From the NCBI GenBank assembly GCA_932521025.1, contig OW051471.1, positions 11,780,001 to 11,844,000 of the forward strand: a DNA stretch of 64,000 nucleotides. The letters are read 5' to 3'. The notes beneath the pieces are model-generated. The model saw only the letters and a list, made by a program, of their open reading frames with translations, was not told the DNA's origin and ran no database searches. Positions 25,301-35,900 of this stretch are shown in pieces (positions within the stretch are counted from its first letter, which is position 1; every line of letters begins with the position of its first letter). Position numbers and translations under genes: made by a program. The DNA is from Oscheius onirici (lineage: Eukaryota > Nematoda > Chromadorea > Rhabditida > Rhabditidae).

Positions 25301-28208
25301 GCTTTAACACTTGTTTTCCAGCAGCTAATCCGAGTAGAGTGCTTGTACTACTCTTGGATACCAGTCTACCAAGGGCCGCTTTGAAACACCCACTCGAAGA
25401 CGAGGGAACTCTTTGAAAAATATCAGGAACGAAAGTCAGAGTTCAAGAACAGAATCGTACTGGTGGAAAGAAATAACACCTCCGCTATAAAAAGAGAATG
25501 AGAAGCAAAAAGAAAAATGAAGGAAATCTGTTGTTTAACTTCGCTCTAGGCTCTAGAACAGCAACTGGATAAGAAACCAGAAAATTCCACCTGTTACAAA
25601 TAACTTTCTCTGTAATGGCGTAGGTTTTAATCGGATGGTTGTTTATCTTCCACCACATCCCAGAGTCATACGCTGTCTTCGAGAGCGCCATAATCCATTT
25701 ATTGGTCACCCACAAGAATCGGAACGGGGGCCTAGTGGTCAAAGGGTGGAGCCAGCTGAGAGAGAGGGAGGATGTTGGGCTGACTGACCGGCACGGATTG
25801 CGTAACAAAGAGAGCAAAATGGGATCAACAGAAAGAGTCTGGAAGACGGGAAGGACTGTTTTGGAATCGTCACATACTTGAGGAGAGTTTTGGCGAAACT
25901 CACTACGTCACGGCAGTAAACAAGAGTTTCTGGCTGTGGTAGACTCTCTCCCACTTCCCCCTCCTTAGCATTGATTGAACACCTGTATGCAAATCTGAGA
26001 CAGTCGCTCGCTGTCGATCGTTGTGCCTGTGCCTAGACATGGGCATTATTAGCACCGGGACGAGTCACAGGATTGCACAGCTGCACGACCCGGCAGTGAC
26101 CTCGAAGACAATGGCCATACCGACAACATACATGAGATTGTGATAGATGTTAAGGGGATCTGGGTGGTCTGTCTCTCTGTCTCTGTCTCTCTGTCTCTCT
26201 GTCTCTCTGTCTCTCTGTCTCTCTGTCTCTCTGTCTCTCTGTCTCTCTGTCTCTCTGTCTCTCTGTCTCTCTGTCTCTCTGTCTCTGTCTCTGTCATTGT
26301 CACTGTCACTGTCACTGTCACTGTCAATGTCACTGTCACTGTCACAGTCATTGTCACTGTCACTGTCATTGTCACTGTCACTGTCTCTTTCTCTGTCTAT
26401 TTGTCTTTAAAAAAGAACCAAAAAAAGAAAAGAAACGGGAACAATCACCGACTGACTGCTATTACAAATCTGGCGCCAAGTCGCCAAGGATGGCAGATGT
26501 GCGCCCTAGTAAAACACAAAACAGCCATGTGTCCTTGAGAAAGGAGCTAGTATAGTGTCCGACAGATGAAAAATGCCCACCGTGTGACAGTAACCTCCAA
26601 TTTGAGATTGACTCTCTTTTAATCGATCAAACAAAGAGGGTGAGGGCAGAGAGTCATACCAGGATGTAATGATTTGCCCCGAAAAGCAATAAATCCCTTG
26701 TTATGATAGCGGACCCCGAGGTCCAAGAAGACGGTGAGCAAAAAACTGCCACTTTCTAACACTCCCTTGTGATCGGATGTAATGAACAAAGAGGGGTACC
26801 TGTCCGTGACGGTGATCTGCTCCAAGCCTCCTGGATCTACTGGTGGCATGTCGGATTTTCGCTTCCGTTTCCCGCCATTCTTCTTAATTCTGCGGTACTG
26901 CTCGTACCAACGGTTTATTCGGACTGTAAGAAGGAGATTAGAGAGTAACACAGTTGCCGATTAATAGCATTTAATAATTTTTATAAATTTGATGACCCGA
27001 CAGGCCAAAGTAACGTTGAATAGGAGCAACCAGACGTTCATATTGCTATGTTAAGTTTGTTCATCGTACAGGCCTGTCGGTTAAGGTGACTGACAGGTTA
27101 ACAATTCTACAGGAAAAACAGCTGTTCAGTTAACTTCTATAGACTGTAGCGGCAACAAAGTCTGGCACTAAATTCACAAATTTTACTTTTTTAGCTTTTT
27201 CAAAGCTTTTTGGTCACATCGTAGGGTTTGCTACTATTAAAGAACTCGAAACTTTTTTGACAAACTTGAAAGGGTTTTGAGCTTTGCATCATCTTCGAGT
27301 TTGCTATCTCTTGTCGCGATCAATCTGCACTGAAACAACTACGCCATCCAGTTGTCAAAGTTTTTTTTTGAAAACTATAGAAGTCTTCCAGATATTCTTT
27401 CGCTTTCTGTGGCAAATCAACTGCGTAATTCCAAAAATGCTTCGACTGAGTATTCTTCTTTCTTTAATTATGTCTAGTAAACCAAAAATCAACGCTTCAC
27501 TTCAAGACGTGAGCAAAAAACTAGATAAGTCCACCTACCTGCACTCTCCTTGCTGAGCAGCTTTCTATGCTGAAAGCAGCACGTAATAAGGAGATGAGCC
27601 AGGGTAAAGTCGAAGCCATCTTTGGTCCCATTCTCCACACAGATCTGAATCAATTTTTGTCTACTGTGACGAAAGAGTCTTACCTGAAGAGCAGAGACGA
27701 GATTGTCCTCAAAATGAGGAGTATAGGCTCTCGGATCACTGCACCACTGGGTAAGTTCAGAGCATGCGGCTGCGAACTGGCCTGGCTCTCGAAGATTCTG
27801 GAAAGTGAATTTTCAGAAAATGACAAGAAAAAGGAAAGAACGAACTATAAACTTTCGCTGAAAATACTAATTTTCAGACCGTCACAGTTCAAAAAAAATT
27901 CTTTGCCGCAAATTTTTAAGCTGTGATAAATGTCTAGTAAGGCGGCTGTATGATGAGTCTCAAAAAGTACAAAATGAACCCCTTTTTAAGGATTTTGGCT
28001 CCCTCTGACCCCTTGACTATTAGGCGCTGTTTTGTCTCTCTCACTCTCCTAAAGCCAAGGAACGGGTTCTTCAGCTAACTGTCTGCTGCATGCTGCTTCA
28101 ATTCCCCCTCCTCTCTCCACAACACACTCTTTCGGGCCCCAAATAAAGGAGAGAGACTGGATGCTCCTTGTTTACCGTTTGTAGACGGCGGATGTTTTCC
28201 TCGTCCAT
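10384..28208 (-). CDS. ZMIZ/tonalli-type SP-RING zinc-finger protein (PIAS-like SUMO E3/transcription co-regulator)
   Basis: Seventeen exons close in phase (2,376 bases, 791 residues): 28176-28208, 27684-27797, 27539-27644, 26800-26923, 16545-16728, 16285-16436, 16112-16244, 15982-16044, 14441-14725, 14286-14399, 13097-13211, 12873-13053, 12291-12448, 12088-12214, 11592-11877, 11471-11551 and 10384-10503. Residues 1-125 resemble the N-terminal TPR-like region of animal ZMIZ proteins (ELTQWCSDPRAYTPHFE, then KDGFDFTLAHLL). Residues 126-300 are Met/Gln/Pro/Gly-rich. Residues 300-470 match the region before the zinc finger (FTVTHEMYANLSQGPYVNLL). The SP-RING spans about 480-540 (C506, H508, C522, C529, C534), followed by TDIELDLFLGDVI and a basic LKRIKSEQ. 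In known family members the SP-RING recruits the SUMO E2 and the protein works in the nucleus with transcription factors. The final zinc pair reads CPIQGC rather than the usual CPxC. An upstream in-frame ATG at 28322 is possible. Confidence 0.85.
11903..12052. repeat. Hexanucleotide array (CACTGT)n grading to CTCTGT/CTTTGT
   Basis: About 18 near-perfect CACTGT units are followed by CTCTGT and CTTTGT units, all within the ZMIZ intron between 11878 and 12087. On the opposite strand they spell alternating Asp-Ser, Asp-Arg and Asp-Lys codons, which produce spurious open frames. The array abuts the donor of the neighbouring exon within about 35 bases, so its length could affect splicing. Confidence 0.9.
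13385..13650 (+). mobile_element. RTE-like non-LTR retrotransposon 3' fragment
   Basis: A plus-strand frame within the ZMIZ intron 13212-14285 reads DEYKRRLFDWAWKV, SWTKIVEEWSPNRA and AAGRPPHRWRN. The Trp-spaced motif ending in GRPPxRW is characteristic of the C-terminus of RTE-clade and related LINE polymerases. No reverse transcriptase core is left upstream, so this is a truncated relic. It lies opposite to the host gene's direction. Confidence 0.6.
20361..20664. mobile_element. Palindromic MITE, about 300 bp
   Basis: The left arm starts GTTCATTCCGCCCGCCCATG and the reverse complement of the right end starts GTTCTGCCCGCCCATG. The arms remain alignable inward through AATGCC, TCCCCT, ATTCTGCAAAGGTGCGTA and AGCCAAAATTTCG, leaving only a short loop near 20500. 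Nearly the whole element is therefore a foldback. It has no coding capacity. Confidence 0.8.
26163..26395. repeat. Hexanucleotide array (CTCTGT)n then (CACTGT)n
   Basis: The array starts with about 20 CTCTGT/CTCTGT-variant units and passes into CACTGT with CATTGT and CACAGT interruptions. It lies in the ZMIZ 10-kb intron. Its units have the same CNCTGT skeleton as the arrays at 11903 and 56845. Translations such as Ser-Leu or Thr-Val repeats across it are artefacts. Confidence 0.9.
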
Positions 28209-28770
28209 TTTTGAATGGAAAGGGGGGAGAAAGTCGAGAGAAACGCTAGGCGCCGAGAAATAATGGCTTGTGATAACTTCCAGGTACGGCAGCACAGGGG
28301 AGAAGAAACCGGATTCGCGCAATGGTATATGGGGGTCGTGAAGTTTCTCCTTCCCATGCTCGGAAGATCAAAAAGAAAATAGACCTGCCTCTTGAGCAAG
28401 ACTTGTTTCTTTGTCGTGTTTTTTTCACAAAAACAGAACAAATAAGATGGTTCCAAATAAGTTGCTTTGAATCGTTTTGTGTGTCATGAATAGAAATGCA
28501 TATAATCAGGGGCATTGTTTAAGTTTAGTACGTTTCTGTCAAGACAGTAACAATTGGAAAAGTATATATATTTTCTACATGTAGCGGTTTGAGAAAGACT
28601 CCGACAAGAAAAGTAAAAGTATTCCAGTAAGATTTCAGAGAAACATTACAAAGGAACTAACAAGTTTGTCACAAGATAGGGTATTTGAGATGTTGTCTTA
28701 CTCATCCAGAAAAGATTATACGAAGTCTTGGGGATCATCAAGTGTTCTACTAGCCTAAGACAATGAAAAC

Positions 28771-28990
28771 TATATATGATCTGTTCAAAAAGAAGAGGGA
28801 TTACAGTAAGAGTTTAGCTCTACCCTTCGAGACCCACACAAACATTGGATACTCAGCCAACAAATTCCAATTTTCGCTGCGTATCTTTAGGATAAGTTGG
28901 CTAAGTATCCAACTTTTGCATGCTAAGTGGGTCTCGAAGAGAAGAGCTAAAATTTTACGGTAATCCCTCTGCTTTTTGAACAGACTATAT
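28771..28990. mobile_element. Hairpin MITE, family TATGRTCTGTTCAAAAAG, copy 1
   Basis: The left end TATGATCTGTTCAAAAAG is mirrored by the reverse complement of the right end (ATAGTCTGTTCAAAAAG). The inner arms carry AGAGGGATTACAGTAAGAG / AGAGGGATTACCGTAA and TTCGAGACCCAC on both sides of a centre near GCTGCGTATCTTTAGG. No coding sequence is present. It sits about 560 bases upstream of the ZMIZ start codon. Confidence 0.8.
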
Positions 28991-29712
28991 TTCAGAACTT
29001 TGCAGGGTCCTTTCCCAAAAAACCTTATAGATCTCCGTTCAATGGAGGTTCCTTATCTAGAAGTTCTACAGTAGTATTTGCTTCACAACCCCACCAACTT
29101 CAATTCGACGATAAATTCAACAAAAAATAACTCACAGCTGCTATGGAAAGTAGCCTCTGATTATTCTGTAAGACATGCTCCTCATAGGACTCCTCGTCTA
29201 CCGACATCCTTCCTTCCAATACACATCAAAGAGCGTCAAGATTGTCTGAAAGTTTGTCAGGTTTCACTCGAAGCGAAATTCGTTGTAAGAAGTTGACAGA
29301 GAGTGATTAATGTGAATTTGCAAAAAAAAGTCACTATGAAAGTTGAAGCTTGTGCAAGGCATAAGCAGCGACAAAACAGCGGCATAAGATTTCTATCTCC
29401 GGCATCGGCAGCTATGATCTAAGCGTCTCTTTTGACTACATATATCTTTCAGCGTGCCACTGCTTTAAATCAAGGCGGAAGATCGGGGCAGATTCGAATG
29501 AAGTGAATCAAATAGATGGATAAATTTGAAATTGAATGGTATGACGGCGGCGTGAGAGACAGAAGGACTAATGCTGGCAATAAAATATAGTATTTACCCT
29601 TACTGATTGTGAGAAAAGTGCCAAAATTCAGCTCCACCCAATCTAATCTCAAAATAAATGAAAGAGACGAATTTCCGACAAATTTTCCGATGAACAGATT
29701 TGAAAAAAAAGA

Positions 29713-29973
29713 TATATGGTCTGTTCAAAAATAAGAGGGATGATTTTAATTCTTTCATATGGTAGCTACGAAATGATTTTGTATGATTTTAATTCTTCCC
29801 TTCGAGACCCACTTAGCACGCAAACATTGAATACTCAGCCAACAAATTCCAAAATTCGCTGCGTATCTTTAGGATATGTTGGCTTAGTATCCAACTTTTG
29901 GGTGCTAAGTGGGTCTCGAGGGGAAGAGCTAAAATCTTACGGTAATCCCTCTCTTTTTTAAACCGACCATACG
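29713..29973. mobile_element. Hairpin MITE, same family, copy 2
   Basis: This copy shares its outer ends (TATGGTCTGTTCAAAAA) and its core (GAGACCCACTTAGCA...TGCTAAGTGGGTCTCGA, GCTGCGTATCTTTAGGATA) with 28771-28990. One arm has a roughly 40-base duplication of an ATGATTTTAATTCTT segment, making it longer than copy 1. Confidence 0.8.
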
Positions 29974-32900
29974 TATTAATGTTCTGAAAAGCCAAACGAG
30001 CTGAAAGTGAGGAGAATAGATGAAAAACAATTTCTGACTTCGAAACCAATGAAAACAAGAGCAAGGTACTGTAAGGGTGGGTCAGTTAAAAACAAGGTTG
30101 AAAAAATGAGATAAACTGTGACTTGCGGTTATCTACCAAAGGCGAATTGGAAGTGGAAGAGCGTGAAAAAAGTTTAGTGAGAGTTAGCATCAGAAATAAT
30201 ATGAGAAAAAGGCCGAAACCGGCATTTTTGGCTTTAAGAGTTCCAAAAGACTAATGCGATTTTTGTTCGCGACCATGCATCTCCACTTTACCGGAATCAG
30301 TCTTTGGAAAAGGAAAAAAACTCAGTCTCTATTTTTACCGTTTCCCTATATCCGTAGCCATCGAACAGTATTTTTGATTTTAATCGAAACCAATTGACTC
30401 TTTCCCCTTCCCATCAAAAATCGTTCAGATCATCCCCTCACTTCTGTCGTGTGTCAAAAGTGTGTCCGCCGAGCGGGCTGGCTATCCAAAAGCCTGAGAG
30501 AGCGACTGTCTGGCAGAGATGGATCGACCGGCGGTCAGATCCGATCAGAGCCTAGCTTTGTTTTGGAAATTGGGCGCTCATTTTAGATTTTCAAAATTTT
30601 CTTCACGAAAATAAGAAGAAAGCTCAAAAAATCGAAAGAATTTGCAATCAGCCCTCTCGAGAAACAGTCTGTGTGGAAGAGAAACAGCAGCAGCCGCCGC
30701 CGGTTCTGACCGGACGCAGTGACGTCAGGCTGTGTGGCTTGTGTGAAAGCGCGATCAGCCAAAGGGGAGGACAAAAAAACTGTTGCATTTTGCATGCCGA
30801 AGATGTATTACGGGAGAGAGAGAGAGAAAACAAAGCGAAAGTGAGAATTATTAGGATGAGAACGAAGTTTATCTTGCGGGTGCTTAGGGGGAGAGAAATG
30901 GGACATTGGTTGGTGAAAGAAACTGTCGCTGCTGGATAAGCATGCGATATTAGCTCTCGATTGTTTGGTGAACTAAAAGCGCGAAAAATAAGATTCTGGA
31001 ACAAAATGGAGCAAAATCGGAAAGTTTTGAAAATATTGCGCAACGCGTCTCCCTGCCTGTCGGTATCGTGCTTATTCATAGCAGCAACTGTTGCAGAGAG
31101 AGAGAGAGAGAGAGAATCGATGAGAATGGAATGGTTCTTGATGACGAAAATGATGCTTTGCCAAATTGACTATTTTCACATTTCTACTCTCTCGTAGAAC
31201 AAATTACAGCTCTCTTTCAAAGTGTTAATTGCGGTATGGTGCCGGTACTGAACTGTAGCTGCTGTCAAATTTTCAAATTCGAAAACTACAGTTAAAATTT
31301 GAATCAATTGGCTGTTCGCGCGTACGCAAGTTCTCGTCAATTAAAATTCGTAAGGTGAAGATTTGGCACGCGATAGATACCTTGTCAACGTTTCAGAGGA
31401 TTCTTGAAAACTAGTTTGTTATAGAAAACATACTGTTGAGATGTTTTTTGCTTTACTATTGAATAAAATCGAAACACGGTCCTACTCTACGGGAAAAGCC
31501 AAGCAAAGTAAAGTTTTCTCCCGCTATTCAAGCCTTTGTGCATCTGAGGGGGGCAGATAGCGAGGGTTTCTGAACGTTTCACAGTGCCCATCTGTTCCCA
31601 GGAACGTCTTTACTTGGTAGCAGGCTGCTACCAAGTTACCGCCCTTCGGGAAGGGTAGAAAACTTGGTTGGACTGAGGCAGGGTTCGAACTTGTGCCCCT
31701 TCAATTAAGGCTAAGAATTTTCAGAAGAACCAAGTATTTTCGAGCTACAGCAACACAGATCCAGTCAAAGTAATTCATTTCCACACTTGTACAGTCTTCG
31801 TTCATTACAGAATAGCCATTTGGAACCTCTTGAAATCTACTGTGGAAGAAAACAGTGGTGGTTCAGGTTGAAAGGTAAGGACTTTGAAAAATAAGAGTGG
31901 ATGGGACCCAAAAAACATTGAGAAAACAGGCTGCAGTCAAAAATTGTAGGGGTATAACTTTTTTTTAAAGCTTTCCATACGAAAAGGCTCTAAAAAGAGG
32001 TTGCATTAGCATTTATCTTGATAATTTCCGAGGGATCTCGTAAGCGTCTCTGCGACCGTTACAAAAACAAGGAAGTCGCATTGTCCAGTCTGTCAATAGC
32101 ATGACCAAAACAGCTGGAAAACAATTGGCAACACAGCTCAGTAAACCGTTCCTCTTCACTGGAAAAGAGTACTTTTTGTTTTCGTAAAGCAATCTGTGTG
32201 GCAATAACGGCAAGCCATAAAGTCCAATCGGAGGACTGTGAGTCTGTGGTTTAGGTCTTTTTTTGAGTCCTCAGAATTCTTACAGTAAGACTAGAAACAG
32301 GTGAGAAAAGTTTCCCAAAAAGTGACATGAGAGGAAAATTGAACAATCAAATGCCTGTGAAAAAGGGCCGTCGGCCGGTGTACATCACCATAAACATTGA
32401 GGAAGAATAATGTCGATGGCAAATTGGGGGAGAGTTTTGAGAGACAGTAAGATTCGAAGAAGCCCGAGAAAAAGATTGAAGAACCTGACCCACGACAGTT
32501 AATTTTATTGAGTCATTGAGAGATCGTGGTGGGAAGAAACAGTTGGAGAAAGGGGATGAGACATGGATCTTGTTTGAGGGGGAAAGAGGACAAACAAGAC
32601 TATATTGGGGAGAAACTTTGGCAAGAAATTCGGGGACAAGAGTAAGCTCAATAAAGAATGCCGGTGTTTTTCCACTGCAGCTTTTAAAAACCAGGAATAA
32701 GTGAAAGAAGGGGCATAGCAACTATCTCGAAATCGGAAAAGTATGAGTCTGTCAAAATTTCAGGGAATTTTCTGCAATCTGCAGAGCGATTGTTTCTGAC
32801 AATGAGTGATCCCGGAAAACTGTTCTGGTAAAAATTTGGCTAAATCATGGGCTAAAAATCAGCATTAGGATGATCAAACGAAGGCTTGGTTTGAAGGGTC

Positions 32901-35900
32901 TAGAAAAGCTGAAAGGTCCGGAAACTATCCGGAATCCTGGAATTATAAAATATAAGAATGACAAAAGACAAGGAAGAAAACGTGTGGTAAGTATGAGGCT
33001 CATTCGGACCCAGCGAAAAAAATGGCTATCGTGCAAAAATCCTACAAGAATGCTAAGAGAAAGCCTTTTACACAAGACTGTTGTGCAAAACTTGATTTCT
33101 CCTAAGTCACGAGGTGTTTACAAATTCTAAAACGGCTCCTTGTTGACAGTTTAATGTTTTCCAAAAAAGGGGTCAGGATTGGCTCCTCCTCAAAAAGAAG
33201 ACTAGAGTGGAACCAATTTGAATAAGCTTGAAAATTGATTGCTCTAGGAACAGAGAAAAAGAGACAGAACGGGAGAGACAAAAAAACAGAAAACTGTCAG
33301 GATGAGACCAAAAGTCAAAAGAGTGCGGATGATGAATTGCCAAGAGAGATAGAGGATCGCACCCCGATCTTTCCAGCATCGATCGGTGGCACATCGGAAG
33401 GCGACCAAATAAGCTGATTCGGCCGGTTCCCCTCGGTCTCTCTCTTTCCCTTTGGTAGCCTAGGGGCTTGGCTGCGCGATCAGGCAGCGGATAAAGGTCT
33501 GTACATCAGGTGTTTCTCTACCAATTCCCGCCCGTTCCGAGAAGTTTGAAAAATGGGAGAGGGAACAGTTCAAAGGGGAGGAGAAGAGGGTACGGATGGG
33601 TGGAACGGAAACTTCTTCTTCTGCTTGTGTGTAATAGCAGCCTAAGGCTAAAGGATACGGGAGAGATGATGAGCGAGAGAGAAAGACGAGAAGTGTAGAA
33701 GAAACCTGCATCTTATGCGGGATCTATGGCTTTTCCCCCTCAAGCTAATTATCTTTTGGTACAGCGGAAAATTACAAAAAAGAGTCTAGGATCGAGAACT
33801 ATTGAAAAAAAGAATCCGAGTCTTGAGTTTGCTCCAAAGTTCGTGGAGACTTGAACAAAAAGGTAACCGATCAAACAGAGAGGAACGATCAGACAGTCTG
33901 TCTGGTGATCTCATAGCTTCCGTGACCAAGCTTTCAAGGCGGAGTCATACAGAGAAGCACCAAAGGTTCTCATAAAAATTTGAGAAGCGCACGTTCCCTT
34001 CTCTAGACAATCTACTAGGACTTGTTTCTGTAAAACATCGCTCTCAAGGCTTGGAATGAAAATTTTTATGCACATGTCGCAAGAGGCTCTCAGAAGAGCA
34101 GATAATTAAAAATTCTGACTTATAAAAATGTCTTTTTTTGGAAAGTGATGATCAGTAGTCAGTAGCACTAAATCCGCTGTTTACAGTACACAGAAACAGT
34201 TTAGTGAGTGGTAACAGTTCGGCAGAATTCATGGTCCCCCCCTTTGTTTGAAAATTTGCAATTTTCAATAAAACTTTTATGCTTTCTAAATACTTTTATC
34301 GGATTCAGCGTGTAAAAGAACCCCGTGAACCATGAATTCACTCAAAAAAAATGGGAGAAATAGACGAAATTTGGAAGTCTCGCTATTTCCTTCTGGGCCC
34401 GGTGCCTATGACTATTTGGCTCAAATGATGGGTCTAAAAGAAGAAGTGAGAATAGCATTAAACTCAAACAAAAGAAGGAGGAGGAATGAAACCATTCCAG
34501 CTTCTCCCCTCATTCCTGACGCAATACTTTTTTCGTCGTTACGGAAATTTTCGCAACACAGTTCAAACAATCCCTTGATCAGATGGAAAGAGTCACCAGT
34601 GCCCCCTGACGGTCGCCAATTTCGTATTATTGCCTCAGGGAGCGAGAGAGAAAACCAGCTGGTGACGTGTATTGGTTGGCTGGTTGCTTGTCTTGTATTG
34701 TGCTGTGTTCCCCCTACCACAGCAGCCTGAGGGCTCTGAACTTCCAACGGCGTGAATCACTGGATAAAGAACAGGAAAAACGGAAATTTTAGAAGAAGGG
34801 ACGTCACAGTCAGAGAAACAAACTGTCTGTTGACTGATGGCACATTTTCGCCTAATTGTGAGACACCCAACGGCGGTCACTGTGGCGTTTCAAACAGATT
34901 CGGAAAGGTGAAGCAGAGCACTATTTTCGGGGAAGAAAGAGGGGAGCGAAACAGTCAACAAAAACAAAGGACAAGAAGGCGAAAGACCTTTGCAAAGATA
35001 AGAATTTGGAATATACAAGAATTTTTGGAAGATTGAGTAGAAGAGTGACGGAGATTTAGAAAACTCGAGAGAAAGTAGCTGAGATCTGAACCGCAACGTT
35101 GTGCTATCCCGATAGATAGGTCGGATGATTTATAGCCTCGGGTCGACTGTATCTTAATAGAAAAAGTGGCTGGACTTTTGAATTGTGGGTGGAAGCAACG
35201 AAACTTGGCTGTCGAAAGGTTCCAATGAAAGCAAGTTATACAATTCTCAGCCAAAATTGGCAGGACGCCAACTAATTTGTAATGGGAATTAACACAGAGT
35301 AAAGCAAGAGTTCTTACAGGTTCTTCCGAGTTCTACGAGTGTTTTCTGAGTAGTCTAGTAGTGGTAGACATCAATGCTCCTAAGCTGCCATGATTATTTG
35401 TTTTTTGAAAAAGGACCTACTCTGTAGCTAGTTTATCAATTTACCGACCTCAGAAGAATGGAAATGAATCGGGGTTTCAAACTTGGGACCCTTAGATAAC
35501 CAGACACGAAAAGAAATGAGCACAAAAACTATCAGGGTAATACTTGGTCCTGGTGGGACCAATCATTCCGAAGCCGTAAGAACAATATTCATTGGGTTTA
35601 CGAATAAATGCAGTACTGCAAAGTTCAGATGAACAAAATGTCAGATAGATAGTTGGTAGTGAAATGTCGAAGCAAATTGTACCTCATTAGACAACTACGT
35701 GGTGGCACAAAGCAACTGTTCCGATACAGCCTCTAATTAAGTTCTTCTCAGTCCCAAATGCAGTTCAAAACCGGAGTTTTCTGTTCAGTGCTCAAAAAGC
35801 AAAAAAAACCAGCGAAACTTGACAATCCTATCATTTTTCTCAGGAAGGTGATAAGTAACTGATAAGATATGGGAAATTATCAAAAAACGGTCCCTTATCA

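Larger units (their letters stand above)
16729..26799 (-). other. Giant (10.07 kb) ZMIZ intron, repeat- and GA-rich
   Basis: Exon 26800-26923 ends with two bases of a codon and exon 16545-16728 supplies the third, so the two can join directly. I found no additional exon with clear borders and matching phase between them, although small alternative exons cannot be excluded. The intron holds GA/CT runs (for example near 16970, 19795, 20130 and 21421), a hairpin MITE (20361-20664), a CTCTGT/CACTGT array (26163-26395) and many TACTGTAG motifs. Confidence 0.6.

Noticed and set aside
26049-26538. Long Val-Thr or Leu-Ser repeat frames on both strands
   Set aside because: Simple-sequence artefact of the CTCTGT/CACTGT array; all frames are open because six-base repeats lack stops.
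30648-31079. 143-codon minus-strand frame with hydrophobic runs
   Set aside because: Composition follows T-rich antisense of GA-rich DNA; no splice sites, no recognisable domain and an overlapping frame on the other strand.
31612-31700. Possible tRNA or riboswitch-like stem with GGGTTCGAAC
   Set aside because: The hairpin GGTAGCAGGCTGCTACC is short and the rest of a tRNA is missing; riboswitches of this kind are not expected in an animal genome.
34332-34730. 132-codon plus-strand frame
   Set aside because: It has an ATG but no protein family features, and an equally long frame overlaps on the other strand. I could not support it.
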